Source: Rotaria socialis (taxonomy: Eukaryota; Rotifera; Eurotatoria; Philodinida; Philodinidae). From it: 64,000 nt of DNA. The position numbers and the translations under genes are program-made. The notes beneath the pieces were generated by a model. The model saw only the letters and a list, made by a program, of their open reading frames with translations, had not been told where the DNA came from and made no database searches. The DNA lies in the NCBI GenBank assembly GCA_905331475.1, contig CAJNYU010002258.1, positions 1 through 64,000 of the forward strand. Direction: 5' to 3'. Positions 13,398 to 26,700 of the stretch are shown piece after piece (positions within the stretch are counted from its first letter, which is position 1; every line of letters starts with the position of its first letter).

Positions 13398-13900
13398 TAT
13401 ATGTTGGAGGGGAAATTAAAATCCAGGGCAATTTAAAATTCCCCTAGGGGAAATTAAAATTTCAATCTCACCTAGGGCAAATTAAAATTTTCTGTATTTT
13501 TTATACAATTTTCGATTTTTCTGAAATAGGTAAAAATGTACTGTTTGTGTGATGGTGTGGGTGGATGTGGGTCTATATGTGGGTGTGGGCGTGGGTGTGA
13601 GTGTGAGTGTGGAAGGATGTGAGCCCGTACTAATCAAGCCCCCACCCTCACCCTCACCCGCACTTATATTGCTCATTCAAACTGACTTTGTACAGCTACA
13701 CCCACAGAGATGATGGACATTCGCACAAACATTCCAGTCTAGACCTCAAGATAAATATTCATTTTTACCTATTTCAGAAAAATCGAAAATTATATAAAAA
13801 ATAAAAAAATTTTTAATTTGCCCTAGGTGAGATTAAAATTTTAATTTCCCCTAGGGGAATTTTAAATTGCCCTGGATTTTAATTTCCCCTCCAACATATA
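13398..13900. mobile_element. Fold-back element with ~145-bp inverted ends
   Basis: Inverted arms of about 145 bp (13398-13545 and about 13760-13900) begin TATATGTTGGAGGGGAAATT and contain palindromic boxes such as CCCCTAGGGG and ACCTAGGGC spaced by AATTAAAAT. Between the arms lies a GT-rich segment on one side and its CA-rich counterpart on the other (GTGGGTGTGGGCGTGGGTGT near 13578), resembling telomeric repeat. There is no coding capacity. It shares the TTAAAATCCAG start and the CTAG-box layout with the element at 34887-35446. TATA sits at both ends, so a short duplication is possible but not provable. Confidence 0.75.
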
Positions 13901-15166
13901 CATCGATTTTCCTTCTGAGTCGGTACTGAAGTGAAAGACTTTTTTCTTTTGTCAACGTAGGTAATACCTATTTCTTACGCATAAAATCCCATTTTTGTAT
14001 GGGCCTTATCTCACTGGGAACATTTTAATAAAAACAGTTCATTCCGTGTTATCAGTAAAGCAGTTCTTTGTCTTTTAATAAGAAAGCAAATTAGAGGATT
14101 TTTATTTGAAAGTATGGATAAGCGTAGAACTTTCATCGCGACATTCTATTGGTCTATTATTTGTCATTTTGCATTGATAGTAGATGATCTTTAAATTTTA
14201 GGTAGTCAATCATTTATGAAAGTATGCATAAATAAAGCAAAAAATGTTTTCGAGTATCTAACATAAGGTAGATAGATTATTGATTGAGCTTGTTGTCATC
14301 GAATTGCTGATGCATTTGACGAGCTATAAATGGGTTCAGACAATTAGTCTCTGTTGTTATACAATAAATGCGAACGTTGTTTAATAATTCTATATTATAT
14401 CAAGAATTATCTTTTGGTTCTGACCAATAGACTTCAATTCTCAAAATGATTTGCATAGTTTCTCGAATAAATAGATTGCGGATCAGCCATCGTCCGTTAG
14501 ATCGCTTCCTGGCGATCAATGGATTTATTAATTTTTATCTGGAATAGTTTACTTTAAGCACAAAACACAATCTAATTTATTAGCTTGTATGAAAGTTTAA
14601 TCTTCAAACCAAAATAGATAGCTCTTATAACATTAAGAAAAAACTTGATCTTCTATATTTAGAGTGTCGAATCGAACATCTGTAGCTACTAACCCATTGA
14701 ATGTCTATTCTCATCTAATAGAATAACTTCACCATCAAAACTTATGCAGCATACAAACCAATATGTCTTCATGGTCTATTTCTGAAGGTGAAATTTGCAA
14801 CTCTCTATCTTCTTTTAATCAAAAGTTATTCAAAAAAAAAAAACTTCATCCATCATTTTTGCATGGACATTACTTTTGATATGTTATATGCATGTCTTTT
14901 CTCTTTCGTCATTATGTCGATTCATAGTGTCTCTTTGTCACAGTAGAAGATGTCATACATGCTGTCTTATATCCTTCTACATTGATTCTTTTATTTTATT
15001 TTACCATTCACGTATGTCCTTCTGAAAAAAATTGAGTTTCATTGATCTCTTGATTGATAGTATTTTTTTTATTCGAGTTTTTCAATTATAAGAAGAAAAA
15101 ATAATAAATAATAATAATAGAAGAAAAAATAATGACTAGTTTTTGTACACATCTGACAATAAGAAA
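13901..15166. other. No recognisable gene; 3' flank of MSH2
   Basis: AT-rich DNA without open frames of note and without splice-linked exons. The part next to 15166 would hold the MSH2 3' UTR; AATAAT/AATAAA-like signals occur near 15102-15130. Confidence 0.5.
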
Positions 15167-18100
15167 TCACAGTAAACCGACATTTTGGGCTTTATTCAAA
15201 AGACTAAGTACCATTTTGTGTGCTTGTTCTTGATCATTGATCGATTTTAACTTTTCAAGTTCACCCCAAATTAAATCGATGGATTCCTAAAAGCAAACAA
15301 TATGATAACCAATCAAATCTTTATGTTATATCAATAGAAATACTTACGCTCGAAGCAAATCCTTGACCAGGATTTTCTTTTCCATTTTCATTCGTATTAA
15401 ATTCTTCTAATTCTTGTGCTCGCTTTCTTGCGAATTCAAGAACATGTTCAGGAAATTGTGCTAATTGCGCTACATGAATACTATAAAACCAAACAAAAAG
15501 ATTTTTCGTTTAACTATTGTGTTGTTTATTTTTTAAATATGCAAACCCAAAACTTTGATCGCATACACCTGGTTTTAATTTATAAAGTAAAACAAGCTGA
15601 TCATCGACTGGTAAAGCGTCAACATGAAAGTTTTGAATTAAACCTGGATGTTCATGTTCAATAGAGGTTAATTCATGAAAATGTGTAGCAAATAAACAAA
15701 AGCATTTTATTGTCGTACAAATATAATTTGCAACAGCCCATGCAAGACCAAAGCCATCATAGGTGGACTATAAATAATAGTATAAGCATAAGAATTGACC
15801 AATAAAAAAGGCATAGATAAGATCGTTTTTATAACTTTTAGAGTATTTCGATTCCTTCTGTTGGTACCAAGCTGTGGGCGACTGGTAATGATTTTTTTTC
15901 AAAATTTATTTTGTGTTGCGAAATCTTTCGAGTGGTAACCACCCAGACAGACAAAATTCAAAAAAATAAAACGGTGAAATACCCGTAGAAATTTTAACGA
16001 AAATAAAATCGTAAAAAGCGCACATTTCTACGATTTTTATCTCCGTTAGCTTCTCTACGGTAATGAACGCATTTAAAATCAGCGCGTATTTATCATTTAC
16101 AAATCTACGCATTTATATCATTTACAAATCTACGCATTTATATCATTTACAAATCTACGCATTTTTACTGTTTACAAATCAACGCGTTCTTAACGCATGA
16201 AAATGTGCGCTTCTCCCGATTTTTATCTACGTTAATGTTTCTACGCAGATTAATGCGTTCAAAACCTAACCGTTTTCATCCGTTCCAAAACTACACCTTT
16301 TTACCATTTATAAATCCACGCATTCAACAGGACTCAAAATGCGTGTTTTCCCGATTTTCATCAACGTTAACCTTTCTACGCCGAATAACATATTAGCATA
16401 CGTTACCAACCTGGGTATCTATCAAGACGATACCCGTTTGGGAATTTGTTTACACGTTACCGACTTCGGTATACCCAAGTCGGTAACGTGTAAACAGATA
16501 CCCAAGTGCGTAACATATGAACAGATACTCCAAACGGGTAACGTATGAACTGATGACGGATTTGTACTCTGGGACCCCGATAAGCTATAGGAAAGTTTGA
16601 CATAGATAATAAACTGGTGAAGAGTTAATTGCAAAAACTATGAAGGCGTCGGATAGTCTACGGAACGAACACTGGTTCCGTTGACATTTTACGAAAACTT
16701 TTTTAACTCCATAAAACATGTTCATAGTTGAACGGGTTAATACGAATTGAATTTGTTCGAATTACATCGAAAAACGAAATATTTTCTAACTCCATAAAAC
16801 GTGTCCATAATTGAACGCATTTATCAATGTAAAAGGAGCTAAATCAACGTTAGTTAACGAAGATTATCTTAGTGAGAGAAAATTCGTCGATGAATGCACG
16901 GTGAAAAACGGATGAAGAGTGCGTGAAAACGTCGTTTTATTTTTAGGGATGTGTGAAAACAGCGTTTTTACGCGTTTTTTTTAGGGTCGTGCCTGTCTGG
17001 GCAGAACTCATGATGGTCTATCGGTTTCATTGAATGAAATCAAAATATTTTACGGGAATGGACAAGAAGTTTTATCTGTTCTCTAATGCACTATTTGACA
17101 ACGTCGATATAATGAATACTCACTGTTCCTCGACCAAGCTCATCGATGATTACAAGTGAATTGCTTGTTGCAATATCTAAAATCGTTGACATTTCTAACA
17201 TTTCAGACATAAATGTTGAAACACCGAGAGCTAAATCATCGTTAGCACCAAGTCGAGCAAGAATACAATCGACAACCGTTGTATGACACGTTGTACATGG
17301 TACAAAACATCCTACTTGAGCCATTAATTGAATAACACCGACCTACGGTGAATATATATATATATATATATTCGTATTAGATCTTTTGGAAAATTAATAT
17401 TTCTTATACCTGACGTATATATGTTGATTTTCCACCCATATTAGGCCCTAAAAATAAATATGCAAAACGGCTGATAGATATTTTCATGAAATTTTACCTG
17501 TAATAACTTGAAATCGATGATTATTTCGATCCAATTGAACTGTATTTGAAATGAAATTAATGCTATCTTGTTTTTCAACACATGGGTGACGTGAATCGAC
17601 AAGATGAATTTTTTTTTGTTCACTATTAAATATGGGTCGAATATAATTACCGTTAACTGAAGCTATTGCAAATGATACAAGACAATCAAGCTGAGCAAGA
17701 ATTCTAAATAGAAAGAAACGGCCATGTAAATTCTGTAGCAGCAGTTTAAAAAGTGTTGTATATAGATAGATCGATTTCAACCTTCTATGAGAAAAACGCT
17801 ATGGAAATTTTCACTGCGACTGACGACTTTTAATTTCCTCAGCAATCCAATAGTCGTAGTCAATTCCAATTTTATCATTATTAAAATCGTAAAAACCCAA
17901 CCGGATATTTTTCAATGCTCTAAACACGTGGTAAATTTTGCTTACAAACCCAAACATATTCATCTTATCGAATAGAATGAATATCATTCCGACTTACTCA
18001 GCTAATTGACTAAGTGAATCACAATAACTTGCTGCAATAGTTAAAACTTCTTCAATGAGTTCTTTTGATGTTTCATTGTATGACGCATTGAGCGTTGAAT

Positions 18101-20930
18101 ATTTTCCATTGAGCTCATTTAAACGTGGTGTTTGAAAGAAAATGCCTTCTTTTTTCGTTACTTGTATTGTTATATTCGGTAATTGCTTTTGTAAAGTTGC
18201 ACTTTCTTTACGATTTATACGATATAACCATCCACCTTGTTTTGGATCATAAACTAATCTTATCGGTTCTCTTGATGATTCTGTTCCAGTTCTTTTTGAC
18301 ATTGATGCACGACTCGGTGTCGAAGATAAATGTGAAGATAGTTTCTCACATATAGATGCTAAATCATCATGCATTTTTGATTCTAATTCATCTTGTTTTT
18401 TTCGGCATTCTAAAAACAAAAATTTACATTACTGACCAATTATTCAAAATCATATCGATGAACCTTTTAAATCTTTATCATAATCAGGTTTAATAACATA
18501 TTCATGATTTCCGATACGATTTAAATCGATTGTGGTTTCAATCATTTCAATATATTTACTAAATATATCGATCATTCCCTAAAAATGATAATTTAAACTT
18601 TTCTGAAATTCATAGAATTGTATTTTAGCTACTTGAATCGGTTGAACAACAAGATGATGAAGTACATCTTTAGTAGGTCCATTGAAATCATTGATGTATT
18701 CAACTAATTTTGGCATTTTATTAACAGCAACATAGATTTTATAACAATCCTAGTGGAAATAAAATTAGAAAACAAAATATTCAATTTTAAGAACTTATTT
18801 TTACTTCAAGATTTGCTTTTTTTCGAATGAATTTTCGTACGAGCCGTTCAAAATCAGGTATACGACCGAGAAAATCTTGCGTAATATAATTTCGAATACC
18901 AGTATCATTGACAAATGCATCAACGATATCCAATCGTTCATCTATACAAATATAAATTTAATCTTATCAAATTAAGATAAACAAAAACAGTTGCATACTA
19001 ATTTTAGCTGCATCGGTGAGTGGCTGTTTTAACCATTGCATCAGTAATCGTTGTCCTTGAGCTGTACGACAATTATTAAGTAAACCATAAAGATTTGAAG
19101 ATTTTGAATGAGCACCTAAATAATTTCAAATATATTTACTCTGGATTAGGATTCACATAAAAAGAAACCAAGCATTTAGTAGGGAAGGAATTAGCTAGCT
19201 ACTGGCTTTCTTTTTACACAAACCCAACGTTGAGAAAGTGTTTTTATATAAAAATCTCAAAAACCATATATTCATTTAGAAAATTGAAGTTTAACTAACT
19301 GAAATCTGGCCGTTGTCGGTTATCAGGAAAAATATTAAGTGCAATCATAGCTGCTGTATCAAGTCGCATATAGAGATCAGGTTGATGTGTTTTTAAATGA
19401 AATCGATTCAATTGATTCTTTTCTCCAAGTAACTAAAATAAATGAATAGAAAGATGTAGATGATAAAGCATCATTTTTACTTGAAGAAATTTAATAGCAG
19501 CTGATAATGCACATTTCGCATGTTCCATTTGCATTTCAGCTAGAAAACAAAAAAGCGAAACATATATTGCAAAAAACACCAATGATAAAACTTACGCATA
19601 ACACCAACTTTCATTTCAAATTTTTCATTATCTTCATTTTTTCCTTTAATAAGAAGCCGACAAAGGTCTTGTTTAATATCTTTGGAAACGAAATCAGCTA
19701 AAGAAAAAAAAATTAAATATCGTGATGTAATAATATTTTCCTTTCTTTACCCTTCGGTCGCTCAGTAACAAGTACACCTGATTTTTCAATCACTTTTTTC
19801 AATTGTAAATAATTATCTTCGGTTGATGTAAATGTTGGTAATAAACATTCTTTTGGACCAAGTTGAACAAGAATTGTCTTTGAAATAAAGAAACAAAGTT
19901 GAGAAAGAATTTCCAATGAAATATTTATTCTTACTTCTAAATTTGAATAATGAGTAGATACAGTTACTTCACATAATTTAATTGTTAACGTTTGCACATC
20001 GATCAATGCTAAGCCAACCACCTAAATAGCGATAATAACATTGAGCGCATCTAAAGTCACAGATAAATTACTTACGATAACACCATTTTCTGTTGCTAAT
20101 TTACATGAAAGTACACCGGATGATTCTTGAGAAATAGATGATGATGAAAAAAGAATATCTTCAAATTGAGTCAAATTTCCTGGTGATCCCTACATATGCA
20201 TACAGAGAATAAGTTAAAATCATGCATACAAACCAAGAATTTCTATTTTAAATAATTCTTCGGCATAGGATTTTTCTGAAAAAATGTGACTTGGAAAAGC
20301 TAAACAGGGATTCATTAAGTGAAGCCGTCCTTATAGAATGATGTTTGACTTTATTTACACATTATTAATCAATCAACTAAAAAGAATATTCTGAAAATTT
20401 CAGCCACAGTGAATACATTTATTTTGAATCTTGTGTCGAATATTAGTTAGTGAATTATTGTAGAAAATCTACAGTGAAGATTTTCCTCAATCTTACATGA
20501 TATGCTAATGTCCATTCGTTTGATATTTTTTGTGGTTTTTTCCAAACTTCAACACGATATTGTTTAACTAGCAAAAGTTGACGAAGAATATCTTCGAATT
20601 GTTTATTTGATACATATATTGTTTCAAGTGGCTTATTTCCATCTAGAACACAATCAATTATTTTCCTTTTTCGTTCCATATTGCCCTTGTACCTGATGTT
20701 TTCCAATATTTCAATGCATTTGTCGAACGTAGCAATTCTCTTGCAATAAAAAGTGCATCATCTCCATGACATGTATAATATTCGTTACGTTCAAATAATC
20801 TTATAGTTACTGCAGTTTTTGTTGGCAGTTTTTTATATGCTGAATAAAAATCTGTATCAACTGTTGATGTTATGCCGTCATTTAAAACATTTGTTGTTTC
20901 ATTCAAACCTTCGTCATCATCAATATCCAT
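15167..20930 (-). CDS. MSH2: DNA mismatch repair protein MSH2
   Basis: Nineteen exons join in phase to 946 residues (human MSH2 is 934): 20930-20693, 20642-20497, 20189-20076, 20021-19935, 19877-19751, 19697-19596, 19539-19481, 19432-19300, 19115-18999, 18941-18805, 18749-18633, 18578-18464, 18409-17998, 17703-17498, 17447-17410, 17342-17124, 15767-15547, 15480-15348 and 15286-15167. MSH2 pairs with MSH6 or MSH3 in the nucleus and recognises base mismatches and small loops. Diagnostic blocks: [20 protein letters not shown] (mismatch-binding domain), [12 protein letters not shown] (connector), Walker [10 protein letters not shown], the QVGCFVP block, Walker [12 protein letters not shown], and [11 protein letters not shown] with the ATHFHEL histidine motif of the ATPase. 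The clamp region (exon 13) carries a Ser/Arg-rich insertion relative to vertebrates. Most introns are about 50 nt, but the one after exon 16 is 1356 nt because it contains the element at 15942-17001. All catalytic motifs are intact, so the gene looks functional. Confidence 0.96.
16094..16190. repeat. 25-bp tandem repeat, 3-4 copies
   Basis: The unit TTACAAATCTACGCATTTAT followed by ATCAT repeats three times almost exactly, with a diverged fourth copy containing TTTTTACTG. It lies within the MSH2 intron insertion. Confidence 0.8.
16447..16496. repeat. Perfect hairpin, 20-bp arms and 10-nt loop
   Basis: Arms at 16447-16466 and 16477-16496 are exact reverse complements, including the core ACACGTTACCGACTT. 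The loop is CGGTATACCC. It lies in the middle of the MSH2 intron insertion. Diverged partial copies of the arm motif (GGTAACGT, ACCCGTTTGG) flank it. Confidence 0.85.
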
Positions 20931-21086
20931 GATATATTTTTACGTATCTAAAACAATGCTTTTGTTTTATTTAGAAATCGGCTGTTCAATTCTTTTTATT
21001 TTTATTTTATCAACAAATAAAAAACAGCGAGAATTTGTTGCTTTCTTTTCGTTTAATCAATAATGATGTTAGTTTATTGTTGATGT

Positions 21087-22759
21087 TTAATGAGTTTTAC
21101 CAGAAAGTCGTCGGTCACGTTCTTCGGCAACGCTTAAACGAATACCTTTACCACTTGGTAATGATACCCATGCTTTTTGTCCTTTACCAATAACAAATAC
21201 ATAAGCCAAACTAAACAAAATTCAAGTATGAGGTGAATCTATTATGGTTTCTGAATGAACGCTTACCGAGTAGCAAATGTATGTCCATTTGAATCTTTAA
21301 CATGAACAATATCAAATGAACCTGGATGACGTTCACGTGATTGAATGATACCAACACGACCTAAATTGTGTCCACCAGTGATCATGACAACGTTACCTGT
21401 ATCGAATTTAATATGTTCTTCGATTTTTCCGGTAGCAATATCAACCTTGACTGTGTCATTGGACTTGATATGTGGATTCGGATAACGAATTGTTCGAGCG
21501 TCATGTGTAATAATATATGGTACTTTCTTTGGACCCATTCGTACAGATTTAACTTTGCATAATTTGTACTACAAATAAATTTCATGAGTATACAAATTCG
21601 AATATAGGTTCATATGGGATATTATACGAAGAGAGCTGAATCAATCTTGGAACCGATATCTGATATGAACATAGTGACCTTGCTAGATAGACTTGGTATT
21701 ACCAGCTTATTCTGTTTTTCAAACAATACCTTGCTGGTTATAAGAAATATTTTTTAACAACTAGTTCGAAACGGAAAGCTACATCTATCTTTGGATACAG
21801 CTAAAAGAAGGCCATCTCGTGCGTATCTTGTTTTAATGTAGAAGATAATGGAAAGAAATGAATTTTTCATCAGAAACTATTACCATAGAATCTCAAGCTT
21901 ACTCCGAGGAACCACGCCGTTTATTAAAGAAACATTGTAAAAGTATAGCATATTCGTAATACTGTATTAAGATTTGATTCTAACCGATTCATGACTTGGA
22001 AGCCTTCTTGTCTCGGGGACTTTTTTTGCCAGTATGATTTATAGTAAGTAGTTCAAGCATGAGTAAAAAAAAATTTTCGCATGTAAAATCTTTTTTTTAT
22101 AGGTAGAGGTCAAATGCTGCATGCATCTTTCGCGTATTTATTGTACTAGGTGAATTGTTAGATCGATACTGAAGTGATCCGGATGAAAAATAAACATCAG
22201 CTTTTACGCTGTCGAAATTAATAAAAAAAAAGAAGACATCTGGGAAAGTTTTAAATCAACAACAGCAAAGTATATTGAATGAGAAAACTTACTTTAGCTT
22301 CTTCTGGTGTAATACGGTGAACACAAAATCGTCCTTTAACATCATAGATCAAACGGAAATGTTCACCTGTTTTTTCAATTGTAATAACGTCTGAAAAAAA
22401 TAAAATAAAAAAAATACCGAATTTGATTTCATAGAACAAACCCATAAAGCCAGCTGGAAAAAGAAAGTCAGTTCGTACACGACCATCGATTTGAATGAGA
22501 CGTTGTTTACAAATTTTTCTAGCTTCAACATATGTTAAAGCGTATTTCAATCGGTTACGTAAAAATATAATCAATGGTAAACATTCGCGTGTTTTATGTG
22601 GACCAGATGATGGTTTGGGTGCGAAAACACCACCCAATTTATCAAGCATCCAATGTTTTGGTGCATGAAGTCGTTTCAAATGTTTACGTATACCACGATA
22701 CTAGAAATAAGCGATCGAATAAAACCTTTTCAGAAATCTCTCTAAATACTTACACCCAT
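21087..22759 (-). CDS. RPS4: 40S ribosomal protein eS4 (RPS4)
   Basis: Five exons join in phase (22759-22754, 22700-22442, 22390-22293, 21568-21267, 21210-21087) to 262 residues; human RPS4X is 263. Clear family blocks run in order: [18 protein letters not shown] and [20 protein letters not shown] (S4-like RNA-binding part), [37 protein letters not shown], the KOW-type [20 protein letters not shown], and a C-terminal [15 protein letters not shown]. The protein sits on the small ribosomal subunit and binds 18S rRNA. The first exon holds only ATG GGT before a GTAAGT donor, so the N-terminus begins [13 protein letters not shown] where others have MARG-KKHLKR. Intron 3 is 724 nt while introns 1, 2 and 4 are about 51-56 nt. 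The stretch TTTAACAG just upstream of the ATG could be a trans-splice acceptor. The stop lies about 156 nt upstream of the MSH2 start on the same strand. Confidence 0.96.
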
Positions 22760-23775
22760 GTTTGTTGTTTAGCTGTTAAAGTCCTTTATTATGATCTATA
22801 AAAAAAAAGACAAACAAAAAAAGTAAGTTCTATAGTAAAGTACCAGTAACCATCTTCTGTGAAATGAATGAAATGAAAGAAACAAACCAATCCATAATTT
22901 GTATGGACATACCGAATATTTGTTTATTGAAATTATGTTCGCAATTTATGGAATAAATTATTTATAAAAAATATTTATGGAAAAATTTATAAATTTGTAA
23001 TACTATTGAAAACAATTTCTTCTAAGTGTATAAGTGTGCTATGTAAGTCAGTATAGAGGCTCGCGCTAAATAATTAATCCGAATGGCTATTTTGTTCTTT
23101 CCTTTCGTTTCTTATTGAAAGAATAAATGTCGGGAGGTAGGAAAAATTTGTGTCAAATTCTTTGTAGTTAATTATCATTATTTTTTTAGTTGAACTTGAC
23201 CTTATTTGTCCAGAAATCGATGTTGATGATTTTTCATCAGTATCAAGTATGTATTTATTGTTGATATCTCGATAGAAATTCTTAGTTTCGCTCAAAAGGT
23301 CTTTAAGTGCAACTTTTAGATTTCCAACAAGAAAAGAAATGTATACTATTTTTTTTATGATGAATTTTATTGTTTCCCATTTCTCTTTGATATTCATGAG
23401 GATTTATGGTTGAAACACTAAACAAGTCAACGATAAGGAAACTACTTGTAAACAATACACATTGATAATAAAATCAAGGATAGATGTAATACAAATATTG
23501 TTTTTGTTTTGGTATAATCCGATAGAAAATAGGAGATACAAGTGATTCATAAGATAACAGAGCCGATAACATTTAATTTGTTTCTACTGAAGAACTGATC
23601 TAAATGTCATTCTACTCAACAAACAGCATAGCGTGAGCAACTCGTGTATTCTTCGTTTTTAACATAGAACTTTTTGTATATTTTTTTATCGGTCGCTACA
23701 CCCTCAAGCCAGATTTATAGATTAATTTTAAAATATTCGAAATGCAGAGATTAAATTTTCATTTTTTTTTCTAAG
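22760..23775. other. Intergenic between divergent eS4 and YTHDC1
   Basis: The two flanking genes point away from each other, so both promoters should lie here. An unspliced 107-codon frame on the minus strand (23397-23074), Lys/Ile-rich with a hydrophobic start, resembles nothing known and may be chance. The missing first coding exon of YTHDC1 should also lie here. Confidence 0.4.
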
Positions 23776-26700
23776 AAACACATCATCATGAGAGCAACTC
23801 TGTCGAAGAAGCTCAAGTAAGAGGATGAAAAAATGAAAATTTCTTTATAACAGACATTATTATTCTTTTTAGACATTAGAAAATAACGACGAAATAACAC
23901 CAACTGAATTAATAAATGTCAATAACCTTGAAACTCAAATATCAAACGAAAACATCGTTACAATAGCCGATTATTATCCGAATGGTAAATATCGATGTTT
24001 TATTAACTTAATAATACAACTCAATGACACACATATAAAAGGCTTGGATCCAAAAATAAAAAAAGCTGAGCTTTCTCGAAGGTTTCAAGCATCTGTTTAA
24101 GTCGTCATCTTGCGAATGTTTTATTCATATGAGAAAAAAAATTTCCGATTACTTTTATCCTGGTTTAAATCCCATGTGTTCGATGATAAAATGTCGTGTT
24201 CATTGTTTTGCTAAAGAAAAATTTCTCTCGTACTTGTTTATCTACTCAGAGCAACTATCAAATCTATGATTAGTTTGATGTTTGCAGCTTTCACATGATT
24301 GAAACTAATTTTTTTAATAGAAGAATCTGTTGATTCACAATCAAATCAGATGTCAACTGGTATCACCAAAGAAAATGAACAATATAAGTCAACGTCAGTG
24401 AATTCAATACAAACTCCGACTGAAGTACAACCAGTACCAATTATGGGTAAATGATTAAAAACTGAATATCAATTGATAAATATTTTGTTGAACTTTAGAT
24501 GAAAAAGATAAGGCTGCTTTACAAAGTATATTGGATGATACTGTGTATTTTCTAATCAAAAGTGGCAATGACGAAAATGTTTCTTTAGCCAAAGCTAAAG
24601 TAATGTAGAGTCAAAGAAATACTATTTGAAGTAAATCTTTATATTTTTCAAGGGTGTATGGTCAACGCCACCTGCCAATGAAAATAAACTTAATCGAGCA
24701 TTTCGAGTAAATATAATAGAAAGAAAATAAAACTAACTGTATTTTTTATATTTTAGCAACATCGCAATGTGATTTTAATTTTCTCAGTGGCTGAAAGCAA
24801 AGCATTTCAAGGTTTCGCTCGTATGTCAGGTGAAGCTCGTCATGATAGTCAACCAATTAATTGGGTATTACCACCGGGCATGAGTAATCGAGCATTTTCT
24901 GGTGTTATTCATATTGATTGGATTTCTCGGTTAGTAAAGATTATTGAACAAAGCCTTTCGTTCAGCTATGATACTCATACTTCGTGATCAGAATTGATTA
25001 AAAGCAAAAAAAATAAACATTTTTCTTTTAGACGAAGTTTACCATTTAATCAAACTCTACATTTATTCAATCCATGGAATGAAAATAAACCTGTTAAAAT
25101 TGGACGTGATGGACAGGTATTTCTTTTCTTATCGTTTATTTCACGAATATTTTCTATTAAATGATGAATATTATTTAGGAAATTGAACCACGTTGCGGTG
25201 AAGCTTTATGTCGTTTATTTCCACCTGATCCAACCATTGATTTAGTGTCAATTTCAAGAAAAGCCGAAAAGCACAAGCCATCTCGATCGCCATTATCAAT
25301 CAATCCTTCGAAACATATAAATCATCGTTCGTCCACTTCTATTGATCGGCATAGGTCAGACGTGACTCTTTATCTAATAACTATTCGTCTTACAAATGTG
25401 GCTATCATATTTTATACTAATTTAATTCAGTACAGAACTTTTAAAACAGGTGTTGGATGATAGAGGTATCCTTTCTTTTTTCGAATTATCCATTGGTCAC
25501 AAATGTTACAATGAAAACAAGATGAAGCCGGATTTATCTCATGAACTTGAAGAAAGAAAATAATAATAATAAAAATTCGTCAAAGAACTTTTTATATTTA
25601 TTAGAGACATTATTTATTTGTTTTATTTTCAAACAAATGTTTTTTTTTAGCAAAATTGAGAACTCGATTATGTATAAGAAAAAAAAAGAAAATATCGAGT
25701 TGCTTTAATTTTCTTGCACGACATAAGAAAATAAATGGCTAAGTACAATTCGTGATATGTCTTAATCTTAATTTAGACGTCATCGGTCAAGAAGTCGAGA
25801 TCGTAACAGTAAAGAACCACATCGTAAACGACGACATCAATCAAGTATGTTCATCATAATGAAAGAAAAATTTCTATTTTTGTAATAAGTTAGATCGAAA
25901 TTTGAATCATCTCTTTTCGATTAACTTGCGTATTCAAGAGATCGTACGATAAATATACATAAATTTCGATTGAAAATAATTTCCGAATGATATAACCAGA
26001 CCGAATAAACGTCTTCTTTCTTCGAAAAATGTGACTAGAAGGAAGCCTCAATCACCTAGAAAAAATCAGCACCCCCCCCCCTCGTAATAATATTTTTCTG
26101 GTTACGTCCCTACTGTCTTGGAAATGCTTCTTATTTTCTTTCCTTTTTTTCTATTCATCTTTTCATAGCATCATCACATTCAGATCATGGTACTCAACGT
26201 AGTCCAACTCGAAAACGTTCACATCGTAGTAACGAAGATGTACCGTTACCTAATAATGTTGATAGAAGAATGTCACATATAATGGCTAGTGGAGTAAGAT
26301 TAACGCTCAACTATGTATGTTTGTTCGAGTTATCTTTCAATTATTTAGACCTATGAAGATTATGTAAAATACATGCTTGAATCTCAAGCACAATATACTG
26401 GATATGTACCACCTATGTTTCCATCAGCGGTAATCAGCTTAGATCATGTCTTATGTTTTTGTATTCAATTCTGTTTTTCTTTTTATATTTGTACAGCCCT
26501 ATCCAATGGTCTACGATCCAACTGGTCTTTATACAATGGGATATGATTCTCATAGTATGCATAGTGCAGCTACGTATACAGAACCTATGAATGTGTATTT
26601 ACCTCAGCCATCCTCATCCATATCTCATAATACAACTGAAGTAAAAACGATATTTACATTTTTTATTTTTTAATCTTTTGTTTTAACCATTAGTACGAAC

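Larger units (their letters stand above)
15942..17001. mobile_element. Transposon-like insertion inside an MSH2 intron
   Basis: The segment is bounded by short inverted ends, CCCAGACAGAC on the left and its partner GCCTGTCTGGG on the right. The interior has no long open frame but is full of short related motifs (TCTACGCATTT, TTTTTACGCG, CTCCATAAAAC...TGTTCATA). A 25-bp tandem repeat lies at 16094-16190 and a perfect 20-bp-arm hairpin at 16447-16496. Ends and motifs match the palindrome at 5778-6133. It sits in the intron separating the Walker B exon from the exon that completes the ATPase. No clear target duplication is visible. Confidence 0.7.
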
